The notes under the pieces were generated by a model that saw only the letters and a program-made list of their open reading frames with translations, was not told where the DNA came from and did no database searches. Shown here piece after piece: positions 27,301 to 40,773 of a stretch of DNA of 64,000 nt (the stretch's first letter is position 1; each line of letters begins with the position of its first letter). The DNA is from Aphelocoma coerulescens. Lineage: Eukaryota; Chordata; Aves; Passeriformes; Corvidae. The DNA lies in assembly GCF_041296385.1 (NCBI RefSeq), contig NC_091017.1, forward strand, positions 52,636,214 through 52,700,213. The letters are read 5' to 3'. The position numbers and the translations under genes are program-made.

Positions 27301-30300
27301 TGTGGTTCACAAGCATCAAAGGTGTAAACTAAGCAGGCAAAAGTGAGCAGAAGACTAACAGTCATTTAACAAAATTATAAGACCAGAATACTAACCCTCT
27401 CTAGTGGATTTTTCTGAACATAGAAGGTTTCCCTCTAAAATACTGCTTAAGTACGTCTAAAAATGTATAATCAAGTTAATTCCTAAACTAAGAAATATTA
27501 TTCCATAAATATGAATTCTTTCACTGAGCTTTTCACAATCGGTATTTCAGGCAAAACAGAGTTTTGTACTACCAGAAATTAAAATGCATTTTATTAAAAG
27601 TAGAAGCAGGTAGAAATACATCCTTAAAATGGGCGATTTCTCTGTTTTCAGCTTCTGTTTGGACATTTTGCATCAGGTTTTTCAATGTATTTCATTAATA
27701 AAATCTCAGAGAATGACTTCTATGCCCCATTCTGCTTCAAATAGACAGGCTCTGGAAGAAGAAAGTTACTAAATGCCCCTCACACATGGCAAAATTAAAT
27801 AGCCATTGCACCATCAGTAGGAAGATCCATCTGCCACAGAGATGTGTATATCCCCCTGAAAAATAAAAGCCACATTATATGACACTATTTTTCCAGAGGG
27901 CAAAGATATTTAAAGGTATTCAACTGGTAGGTGGTCAAGCATTAAGGTAAAATTCGACAAAAAATAGCTGGTCAAATACATAAGCACCTTTCTGTTCTCA
28001 TTTCCCATTATACAGCCCAAGCTGGATTTAATGAATTGAAAATTTCTCATACCTTCTGATGCGCTACATTTTCCAACTGCTATCACGTTTTTAAGTCTAA
28101 AATATAAAATTCTCAGAGCCCAAAACAAAATAATGTGAAAAGGACATCAGATACAGTATATCCAAATCTGTATATTAAAGGGCAGGATGCCGTTCTCTAC
28201 ATCACCAAAACCAAAGTAGGTTACAGGCAGGCACCAAAACCTGATCATGTTTAACAATGAGAAAATTCCATCCACATTGCATGGTAATGCTAATGAATCA
28301 AAGCCTCTTCCTAAAAGACAAGCTTCAACAAGTGATTATAGTGATTATTATTCCAACTATTCTTTGCTTCTGTATTAGTGCAGTTTGTATTGGGCAGTAT
28401 ATTTACATCTATTTACTGTCACTGTGCATGGAAAGATGACTCACCCCCAAGTGTGATCTCTTGTGCTTGGACCAAAATCTGTAAAAAATCCTAGTCTTTC
28501 TCCTAGCCACATTGTTGGATCATGGTTTCCAATGAATGGTTTAGAGGCATCACTCTCTATAATAGTGATAAAATCTGCTTCTAAAATGGGCAGAAAAAAA
28601 GAAAAAAAAAATCACATTTATAACTGTCACCTATAACTACATAATGTCATTATTTCCCTTTTGATTACAGAGGGATGGACACAAGCCCTTCAGGAGTCAG
28701 TCAAGGCAAATCAATGTTGGCCACAAAGTCATGCCCAAACTTCTGGCTATTGCAGGCCACGCAGCCTCTGATGAAGACGTACTTAGTGTCTGCTTGCCAT
28801 AGCTCATCCTTGGTACATAACCAGAGATACGTGAGACTGCAGAGTACAGCTGGCCTGAAGAGACCTCATGCCATTTCAAAAGCATTAGAGATACTGTGCA
28901 CACACAAATTAACAGCAAGTCTACTGCTTTCAACTCGATGAACAAACACTACATAGCACATCTGCACTTCCCTTCATCTACCAAATCCTATTGTGCTTCA
29001 AAGGGTCCTGTCCAAGACAGAACTGGATGCTGTTGCCAAAATAATTATTCAGCCCAGAGCAACCTAGCATCAGCCCCAGGGCATGGTAACAGAAGGGTTC
29101 CCAGCTCCAATGAATTGCTGACCATCTGCAGCCACTTCACTTTCCCACAGCACTCTGGTCCCTCCCTGTTTACATGCAGAGGTATGGTTTTGCCAGGGGA
29201 AAATGATGGGTTCCCCTGTATTTTAACTGTAGGATACAAGAACTATGCAGTCCTTCGAGGAACTGGCATCTAAGAAAGACCTGCCCATGTCTGAAGGAAG
29301 GTGGGAGTCTGCAAGCTGTCCACAGGATGGCTGAACCATCCAGACTCAGCTTGAGCAGCAGGTCAGTATAGCTGCAGCAGCAGCAAGTGCTCCAAGTGCT
29401 CCCTTCTTGCTGCAGTTATGCCCCCCTTGGAGTGTTCTCCTACACAGGAAGGGAAATAGTCACCACTTCACCCACAGCCCTTCCACAAGGAATTATGGCT
29501 ACTCCATCCAGCAGCACTCGACACAGAAGATTTTTTGCTTTCGAAATCTCATATGTAGCAGTGTAAAGCATCGTCAACAGGGAAAATGGGAGCTCAGAGC
29601 TCTTAAGTGGATTCCCAGGTTTTTCCTTCTACATCATTAGCATACATGCTGATCACAGGAACAGTAACTGAAACCATTAAGAGGGGTTGATGTTGCATCC
29701 CTCCAGGGCAGACAGAAGTTCCAGTCACAAAAGCCATTACATGTTGCATCTTCACTATTCCAACAGAGAGACGAGCCCAAGTAATGCACACCACCACAGT
29801 TAAAAATAGAAAACCCCTATCCTGAAGCAGATAGCCACTCTTTCCTCTGGGGCTCTCAGAATCAGGAACTCTTCTTACAGGAATCTCTAGCCTAATTCTG
29901 AATGCATTAACGAATGCATTTACTGACAATGTTAATGTAGTATTTTATATAACAATATACATGTAACATAAAACTCCAGAATACTGTTTCCATCTATTAG
30001 AAATTATGATTTATTAATTTGTATTTTGGAATTTGCTGCCTTTTTGACTGACCAATTGTCTTTTTTAGAAGTGATATTTTATTACCACAAAGAAATGCCA
30101 GGGGACATAACCAGGTAATCAACTTTTTCTAACATTCATTAGTTTGAACTATAGGTACCAGAAATAAATGCATTCATTAAAATTCGTAAATAAATATGCA
30201 AAGATTAAATAAGCACCCAGACATGACTTATGTACAAGAATGCTCCAAATTTCAATTCATTAAATGTCCTGGCTGTTTTCTCACAACACCAGACAGCCAG

Positions 30301-33300
30301 CATAGCCCAGATCTCTGAACCTTTGGTCATGGGACAATGGAGTGAACGATGCTAAAATCTCTTCACTAATTCCTGCGTATTTCTGCCACGAAATCAAGAC
30401 TTGCACAGGAGCACCTGTCAGTGCCTTCTCACTGCGTGGGTCCGTAAAGCCTCAGCTGCTCGGGAAAATCCTGTGGTGGACTGGAGAACAACAAATCCTG
30501 GAATGCAACGTTTCCTAATCTCCTGAACTGCCTTAGATCTTAAGCTGTCAGTCCCCTGTCTACCCTATCTCATGGGCATCGCAGGAAAAAAAACACCTAC
30601 AAGCACTCCTGGCCAATTCCTTTCCATGCCCTCTGCAACAGCACTAACCTTGCGTCCAAATTCTTCATTTCCTATAGTTAATTTTCCAACCAAAATCCTG
30701 CCCATGAGCAACAGCTTAGACACTCTTCTTTACAATAAAATCATGACAACCAAGCTACAATTGCTACTTTTCTTGTATACATTGCTCTGGGTCAATGATG
30801 GAAACAGACTTGTCTGTTTCTCCTCTGTATTCATTGTTTAGGACAGTTGAATTTCACACCCTTTAGGAATTATATAATGCTTCATATCTAAAAAAACCCA
30901 CAGAGAACTTATAAAACATTGTATTTTATCTAAAAGGATATTTACCTATGTAAATACCATTATACTTTACCTAAAAGGATATTATTTATGCAAAGAATTT
31001 CTCTATAGACAAGTAACTCATCAGCAATATGAGAAGAAAAATCCAAGTAAGAAGTGTTTCCTCTGACTAGAAACCTCTTTAAAATATATTAAACAAATTA
31101 TCACCTCTGCAAATGGATTTTTGACAGAAGTGATTGTATTGGAGCAGCTCATAAATTGAGGAGAAAGCCACTATAAACACAGGTTCTTGTGTTAATGCAA
31201 AAATGGCCTCAGTTACCAAGCTGGTGTTTTCACTTATGTCTCTTCAGATGAATCCTCCCAAATAGAAATGAAGTGGGGAAGAAAAAAGTTACCTGTCTGA
31301 TTAAGCAAATTAGCTGATCCTTCCAAATTAGACCATCCTTCATTGTCATATCCAAATCTAAAAGGCCAGATCATTGCAGAGAAATCCCTTTTTGGAACCT
31401 CAAAGAATAAATGGATAAAAGTTAAATACAATTTGAATTTTACGTATTATAGCTTTGCAGTAAATAACATCAGACACACGGTGCCATAAAAGAAATACAA
31501 GAAGAGATGTTTTAACCAATATATTTTCCTAATAAAGATGTCAGAATTACAAAAGACTAAATCTGCTATTAACAAGGGAATAAAGTCATCATACTTAAAA
31601 TTAATTTGTACAAGTAACAGCAAAAAAATGAAGAGGAAAGAAACAATGCATCTTTTCATCTTACTAAGAGGAACTACCCACTTTTTGCAGCGCAATAAGG
31701 TACTACAAACCTGAATTAATTGAAAAAAGCAAGCCACCTGTATAAATCTGTGCGTGTTTGTGAATCTAACACTAAACTTCCTAAGTGTTAACCATCTTGT
31801 TATCACCATTGCAATACTTACTTTCTTGCCAGATAGAAAACTGGAATCCTCTAATTTTTATCCAATTTCCATAACTAGTCTAAGTCAACCAACTTTTCAG
31901 AGACCTTCAATTCAGGGCTATGGTACAATATAGAACCATAGAATTACTTCATCTGGAAGAAACCTCAGGATGTTATCTGTTTAAACTTCCCCTACATGAG
32001 GTCAGGCTGCTAACAGCATTGTCCAGTTTGAATACAGTTCAAATAAACTAATTTATAAAAGTAATGTTCAAATTGAACATATGAGGCAAAAATCTCTCAA
32101 ATTTTCAAAATATTTTTTCCTTTGTAGCATCACTATAAATCTCCAAAGATCCAGACATTTTAATTCGACATGAATTTATAAATTAAATCTTTGCATCTTC
32201 ATTTATGCATTAGTTTTTCTGAATACTTGGTCACAAAGATTTCTTCAACAACAATTAACACACCTAAGCTATCACACACACACATATTACTATGTATTTG
32301 GAAGTTACTATTCTCACAAACATCCTACTCACCCCTTGGCCCAACTTCTTGTGGTAAGTTTTATAACGCAAACCTAATCCAAGCAAACCAACACCAACAA
32401 ACAGCCACAATACTTGAAATAGAAAAACATAGAAAAAACGTTTTTAATGCAAGAAAAAATAATATTATTATTGCTGTTAAACAGGACACCGTTATTCTAA
32501 GGTGTCCTATTCACAGAAAGAGAAATGTGTACATTTAAGTGACACCACCAGATCAAGGCAGTATCTATGCATGCAGAATATGTATATGTGTGCAAATACA
32601 CTTTCCAAAACACAACATGCTGAGCAGGTAAAATGTACCAAAATTCCTTGGAATAGTTATGTAAAAATCATGCCTGCTGAAGAATTCATTATAGGACATG
32701 AGTAAGAGCATCATGTAAACCCTTCAGTGTTTTCCTCTCTGTGTCCAAGTATGCATTTGTAGTACACAATTTTTATTTTGTATTAATACAACATGTGGAA
32801 TAAAATTCATTTACTTTGCAAGCCTTTAGATGTCAGAAAGATGTGACTCTTGCCAGACTTCCAGAGCGGTCATTTGTTTGACACACCCTTGGAAAGGCAG
32901 TGCAGCTTCACAGAAAGCATATTCAGAGCTTTCCCATTGCTCCTGCAGCCTTACAAATAACCACAGTGTGCACTTAAGAGCTTCCACCATTCAGCACAAT
33001 GTAATTTGATGACCAAAGCCCTCTGCAGTTATTTCCTTTACCCAGTGGCATATGCTATCTACAACAATTTCAGTAACTCCAGTTTATTCTTTCATATATT
33101 TAAAAATATATGAAATTATTTTAATGCAAGTTTTCTGGAACAGTTTTGTATAAAATTTAAATACATTTTATAGTGGTTGCTGTCAGAAGGAAAGACATGC
33201 TACTTATATTAGCATGTCAAGGGATTTCATACTCTGCAAGACACGAAGGTTCTTAAGAGAGGAAGCTGAGAAACAGTACAAGTCTGGGCATGATGAGGAA

Positions 33301-36300
33301 GTACAAGAAGTACTGTGGCAAAGTTACAGGATTAGTTGAGCAAGGGCTGTGCTTTGTGACAGGTAGTCTTTTGAAATATTAATTTACTTTTGTGAAATGT
33401 TTCTTAGCAGTAATATTCAAACTACTTGAAATGGTGTACATGTTGCCTCTGACACACAAACTCTCACAGGCCACATACTTTTGGCCCCTGAGTAAACAGG
33501 GTAAAAACCTCCATAAAGATTCCAGAAACAGCCCTGAAAAACTGTGAAGCACTTTTGTCTCATTTTTCCAAATGCAGCAAAATGTACACAAGTGGCAAGC
33601 AATTTGTTTCAAAGTCACAGAAGAAGAAAAGATGCAGGAATTGGAATCTTCAGCATCACGATCTCTGCAGCGTTACATGCCCTAATGCCTAGCATTTTGT
33701 TCCTTTACCAAACTTCACACTATTGACAGACTTTTTCTTTAGAAACAGTAAGCTGACAATGAAAACAAACCAGGGGCTCAAATGATTGTAGAGAAATAGT
33801 TGAAAACATTTGTATGATTTAAAAGCCAAAAAGTGATAAAACCTCAAATCAAAATTTGATTTTCATTTCTCTTCAAAACCTAAGGAAAGCAGCAGACCCC
33901 ATATACACAATCTGAAAAGCTGGGATCCTTAAGCATAGTTTACAGGCAGCAGATGACAACGTTTTCCTGAGGATATGACCACAGATTTTAAAAGAAACAT
34001 GAAGATTTTAGTTAAAGGTTAGCTTTGCTGAAATTAGTTAAAATAGGTAGATAAGTAAGCCTGTCTGGAATTAATTAAAAGTTAATAATTTGTTAAAAAG
34101 AGCCAGACTTGAAATAAGCTTTTAAGATGTAAGTAACTGATTGCCTATCACTTTTATATTTGTTTAGCTGTGCTTATAATGAGAAACAGAAACACTGATA
34201 AATAGATCTAAAGAAATGTAGACAATTACCAATTTTTTCCCATCTGAGAACCTATTCAGAAATCACAAAGAGAGGAACTGGAAGTTCACCAAGGGTAATT
34301 TGTATTGTCAAAATTCAGAAAGGTAGAAAGGTCAAATCAAGGAAGACTACTTTTACTTCATCTTCAAGACCACTGACCCAATTCAGAGCACATACTACAC
34401 ATGCTTAATGATATTTAAGCTAATTTCCATACAAAGTGGAGAATGGGAGGTGTCGATGTTATAAATATGGACTTGTATTTTGGATATTCAGAACTTTTGT
34501 AGATAAACAGACTTTGTAGTGGCTTGTAACTTCGCACTGCATATTAGGGAGCTACCCCACGCAGCTGCCCGGTGCAGGAATAAACATACACTTTCTAACT
34601 CTAAACTGTTAGAGAGTCTTTGTCCATCTCAGTTGGGTACAGATATTAGATCAATGCCCATATTTAAATGAATCAGATAGGCCTGGTCTGAACACAGAGC
34701 CAGGCCCAAGTGCTGTGCTGTGATGTTGGCCACAGCAGGCCCTGCAGGATGGCCTCCCCACACAGGAGTGTCACACTGTACAGCAGCTCTGGGCCAGCCC
34801 AGTCCCACCACACTGCCAGCCAGCCCTTTCAATGCTGTCACACTGAACTGCTTCAAAATTACCATACTGAATGGGCTGGGAAATCATTCACATCTTTTGC
34901 ACACACAATGTTAACCCCAAGGTTCAGAGAGGCCTCCTCCTCAACCACTAAAATGAAACCACAAATGATGCTGAATACATTTTCACATTTTGGTTTTTGC
35001 CCAGTTTCTGGTCTTTGTTTAACACGCTCCATTAGGAATAGCCTCTGTCAGTCACAATCACAGTGAGTCAGATTCTCCAGTAGTATATGTCATCATTGAC
35101 CTGGAACTAGGGAAATACCAACTACAAATCTGTCTCTAAAACTAGTACCAAAAAAACATTTCTAAAACATCTGAGCAAAACACTCCGCAGTGTTACCTTT
35201 TTTCCTCAGACAGTATTCCTAGCGTCATGGAGAAAAGGAACTAAAATTATACTTACATAGTTTAATATAGTTTTTACTCTTTTTGAAGAGTGGTTTTTGA
35301 TTGCTTTTCACTTCAAAGACAGAGCTAAGGTCTTTCTTGGGTCCTGTTAGAAAGTCTACCCCAATGCATAACATTATAAAACCTGTAAAAATATAAGTAA
35401 TTAGTTTTGTCATAGGCCTTTAACATTTAACATTGCTCATAAACACATCTTTAATAAACTCCCAGCTGTTGTGTTACAACACAACAACCTTATGGCTCCA
35501 ACAACAAAGATGATTCAAAGCACAAATGCAGATAAATGCCACACTTAATGTGGCAATGCAGGAACTATGAGATTTATTGACAGCACTCTCAAGTAAAGAC
35601 TGATTTGCAGCACAGTTTCAGGGTATTATGTCAAAAAGGCTAACAACATGGTAGATAAATTAAGCTAAAATCCTTCCAGGCAGTATTGATAGCTACAACT
35701 CTCAGCTGGGCCCACGGTTTTCAAAGTTTACTGAAATTAACCTGGACAAGAACAATTGAGTTACACCTCCATATAACAGAACCTTGATATAACATCTTGA
35801 TGAAAAAAGTCCATTGATGATTGCAGATATCTATTATCTTTGACAATGAACTGCTCTGTCACCAAGATACAAGTAACACATTTTTCATATAGTAAGTACA
35901 AAAGCAATTGCTCGACATTTTGTTTTAGAACTGTGCATGCAGACTGCAGCAGGCTGTAAGGCCAATTTAGCATGGCAGCAGCTTGTATCCTGGAACTCCA
36001 GAGCCAACAGAAATAGTTCTGCTTTTTAAGAACAGACAACTAAATACACCTACAGATACATTTTAAAAGCTAGTAAGCAACTTCTGTGCACTAACTGTTG
36101 CAATGCATGGGGATGGTATCTTTTCAATAAATAGCTCAGACTGATAATAGTACAAGGTCTTTTCCAATCCCTTATGAGATAAAGGATCCAATTACCTTCA
36201 AAGAAAGCAGGGGGGGATAATGAATTGGATAAGAGCTCTGCTGGAGAACATATATGCCCTTAATATCTTTGTGGCATAGTTAATTAATTATAGAAGCCAT

Positions 36301-39300
36301 GTTTTACTTCAGAGTAATAGCCAACTATTACTCAGTATTTTTTTATTGACTTTACTTGTTACATTAGTTGTAGTGAAAGTTTACAAACCAGGACACTGGG
36401 TCTAGTGCAATGACTAAGGGGGCACACACAAAACCTTTCTCAAACGGAGACTGAGTCACAGCCATTAAAGTTGATGAAGACCAGGAATCTGATCCCTCAG
36501 CATTATATCACATCACAGTGAAGCAGCACAGAAGTTCTGAATATAATGATCTTACTTTCATTGTCACTTTTCCTGGTGCAGTTCCCTACCCAAACCGCAG
36601 CAAGAGAAAGGCAGGATATTGGACAGGAGAAGAAAGCAAGAAATAGCACTTGCACCTGAAAGAAACCAGAAGAAAACAAGCAGTTTTCCAGAAAGCCAAG
36701 CTGTAAGGGTAAAAGCACTGCAACAAATACACAGTCTCATGGTATAATCTTTGATAAGCTATGGGATGGCATCAAGAAGATAGAAACTGGATGGAATTTA
36801 AACTCATGTAGTGCCATCAGCTGAGATGTGTTCCATTTACAGTTTTCTTTACCGAAGAAAAACTTAGGGCCATCGCTGTGCTACTACACAGTGATCATGC
36901 CAAGTAAATTAATCACAAGTGTGCATTTCAAAGGAAGTAACAGAGAGGGATTTTGAATGAAAGTATTTCTTTTGTCAAAGCATTACTCAAGAAAGTATTT
37001 GACGCTTCTCTACCACATGCTTTTTTCATATAACTTAAAAAAATAAATTTAATTAGTTAAGATAACTGTTGCTAAAGACTCCTCAGAGTGCTTTCAGAAC
37101 AAATAAAATAATGCAATAATGGAACGAAACTCTTTTCAAACCATAATGAACTCAAATCCACCATCTGATTGCTGTAATATAAGTAATACACATGGAGAGT
37201 AGGAAACTGGAATGACACAAAGTGGTTGCAAAGACATTTACGAAATCTAAAACCTTTGCAGCAACAAGTTAAGCACAGCGTTCATTAATCCTTTCCAAAT
37301 AAAATACAGGCTAATGCATCACATTTTAAAAATGTGTCACACAATTAGCCCAAGACAATGTTTGGCATTGTTTAAATATAGTTAGTGAAATATGCCATTG
37401 AAACATGTTAGTATCTATTGCAAAAATATTTCTGGAGACAAAACCAGGAAGCGTTGGTTTCCTTTCCACCTCTCCACCCTCATCAAGTGATCATTTTGCT
37501 AAAGCCTTTATATTTGCTCAACTTAGTTCTTCCTTATTTGCAAATACCTGACAATTTCTTTTCTTCGTGTCCTGGTCACATGTTTCTGATGCTACAGGCT
37601 CATCAAAATTCCCCCCAAACACACTGGTGTGTCCACAAAACATAAGGTAGGGCCACATGGGAAAGAAGCTCAGGTCTCAAATGGAGACTACCTAGATCAG
37701 CAGGATGCTGCACTTTGCTCTGTAGAGCAGGGCTAAATAATGCACTGAATTCTGTTACAGTCTCAGTAGCTACCCCGTTACCTGAGGCACTGCTGCCTTA
37801 GGTAGCCAGCATATTTGTACATTCACACCCTGGATTGCAGCCATATTTTTAGGGTGACTGATTAACAGATCTCTTCCTCCACTGCATACTCAGTTATCAG
37901 ACATTTTTTCACTTTGACATTTCCTCTTAACTGAATTCCATTTTCTGTTCACATTTTAGACTATTTCTAACAGTAAAGAAACAAGTAGATTATTTTTTGC
38001 ATGTCTCATTAATTTTTGCTCTGAAACTCTTGCCATAGTAAATCAAACAGTGACTGAGCATTTGAAAAGACTCTTTATACACTAGATACATTTCCATATT
38101 TGTATTTGTTCATTATCGCAAATGTACCTAAAAGAAGATGGGAGCTTTCTCTAATGTAAACTCCTCCAGGTACAAATTTATAAGCTGTACACCACACACA
38201 GAAGAATAATTCAAGAACATAGGCAAACATGGCTGTACTCATGGCTTTCCCAGGATGCAGACAGCTAACAAAACGTCCAGCTAGTTGAGGCCACACACAC
38301 ATAGTAAAGATACCAAGAATGTTGCCTGCAACAGCAGCACTCCAGGTATGTAAATAAAGGAGACCAGCTGAAGATGCTAAACCTGTGAAGGGATAGAAAA
38401 GAATAGAGTAAGTCTCAGTCAGGTATATTATCTACAACATGCATTTTCATATTCTGTCTAGGGAAAAAATAGAGTCTGGGAAATATAATTGTGCTTTGCA
38501 GCCATGAAAGCTGCATCAGTAGAGGGACAGTTATTCACAGTAGCCAAAGACAGCCTTTTATCTTTCACAATATCTCATTCTTATAACATTGCCTATTCAG
38601 CTGAAAACAGTATAGCAAAAAGACAACAGAGATACATCATCAAGAGCCAAAACTGAACAGATTTTCTTACAGAGTTCTTCAGCACAACAGAGAAATTATG
38701 CAGTTCTCAAAAGAGTAACAGGTTTGCCAGTTATGAATCTCTTTTACCATAATACAGAAAGAAACAAAAAGGTTAATATGAAGAGAAAACATATCTTTTC
38801 CTGATCTTCTCTCCCTGTAGATAACCATATGATGGGCAAGAAAGCAGCAACTATTAATCTTTTACTACCTGCAAGATCCTTTACTTACCATGCTATCTTT
38901 GATTTGGGGATTTGACACCAAACAGAACATTAACAACCACAGAAACTCTGTATAGTAGGACAACTTCATTTTAAAATGTTATTATAGGTAAGAATATTTA
39001 CTGTCACACCATGAAAGCAAATGTATAGAAACACTTTTAATGTTTAACTCTTATACATCAAGGTTCTGAGCATTTTAGAATACATTGTTTGAATCAACTA
39101 AAGAACCTTTCTGTACTTGTCTTAAATAATCAGTGTGTATACATCAAAACTCAATTGTCCATGCTTACATTACAATCTGCACACACATTTCTTAACACTA
39201 AAATCTGCATGTTCATTCTATTTTACTGCCTGCAGAACTTGGAAAATAAAGAGATAGGAGGTAAGCTTGTCTCCAGGTGGACTGCTTGTCAAATTACAAG

Positions 39301-40717
39301 TTATTTTGCCTTCTGTGGAATTGAGAGGCTTATGTCATCTCAACCCCATAACCCTAGATATGGCCTTATAATAGAATCACTAAGGTTGGAAAAGACCTCT
39401 CAGATCATCAAGTCCAACTGTTATACAATGTAGATGCCCAGAAGCGAGATGCTGCTCAAGGGAACAGAACCTTAGCAGGGGCTTCTGAAGACAGTAACAC
39501 TGCTTGGCAATGGCCTGGAGATTTGGCCTGTAATCCTTAGTCAACTGGTCAGACATACTGTACTATAGTCAGTGGCAGAGAAAAGGAGGCTTTGATTAAC
39601 CACACTTTTCTGAGATGTGCTGTAAGGTCAGAAAACTTGAGTAAAGGGAATAAGGTAACAGACAAAAATTCTGCTCAGGATTTGCACCTACCTATGAGAA
39701 ACAAGGCAAAACTGATGACAGAAGACCAGCTCCAAAATGAAAGCATCAGCCCATGAGCAAGGCCCAGCAGAACTGTACCTCTAAAACAACCATAAGGGAA
39801 AAGAAAATATACAGTAATATGATTTTAAAAACACCTGGCATTTAAAAAGAAACCTCTAGATATACAGATAAGGGTCCTAGGTAATATATTATAATTATTT
39901 TACTTTAAACAGAGCTAAATTTTGCTCACACCCAACTACATTTTCTCCCCTTTATTGGATGTAAAAACATCCATCTGAAAATAATGGCAATTTATTGTAA
40001 TGTATAAGTGAGGTGTGTTCAGCAGCAAAAGCAGTCCACTGAAATCCAGGTACAAAAGGCAAAAACAACTCAGAGAAAATGAGAGGGAAGAATCCACCCC
40101 AAACAGAAGTATTTTCTTCATGTCAAATAAAGGATCCTACAGTATCTAACACTGCTATCAGTCTTGGGTAGGTCTTTTGTATACGAATTACAAATTACAA
40201 ACTCTGTCACCTGCCACCACATGTAGTTTACTCAGAATAACTAATTTGGTCTCTTCCTAGATTTTGGAACCTGAATGAACCACACACAGCATTAAGACAA
40301 CATTCTTACTAATCAAAACTTCTACAGAAGTGTATCTTTTAATACTGCACACAGTTTACTTTATTTATGTGCATGCATCCCTGATCATCTCTCTGAAGCC
40401 TAAACTGCTAGACTAATTTACTGCATATTATAGATGTACTGCATTCATAAGTCCTTGAAACTCATTTAAAAATTGTTTTGCAATGTGGCAAACCAAGATT
40501 TTAGTGCTGAAGTAAAATAATTCTGTATCAGAAAATGTTAAGATTTCCAGGTCTGGACAAAATGCTCAGAGATTATGGAAAGGAAGAATGAATCCTCTGT
40601 GTGAAGTACCTTGTACCCGCTTTTTTCTATCTAAATTCTTATACCATCATCTGGTTGAGTTTTAACTTTTCACCCACTACAGCACTGGATTTTGATTACA
40701 AATTTGAAGTAGTAGTA

Positions 40718-40773
<56 letters not shown>

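Noticed and set aside
28675..29929. Cluster of open frames of 60-125 codons on both strands
   Set aside because: No frame shows a family resemblance or splice continuity; the region lies inside CWH43 intron 10.
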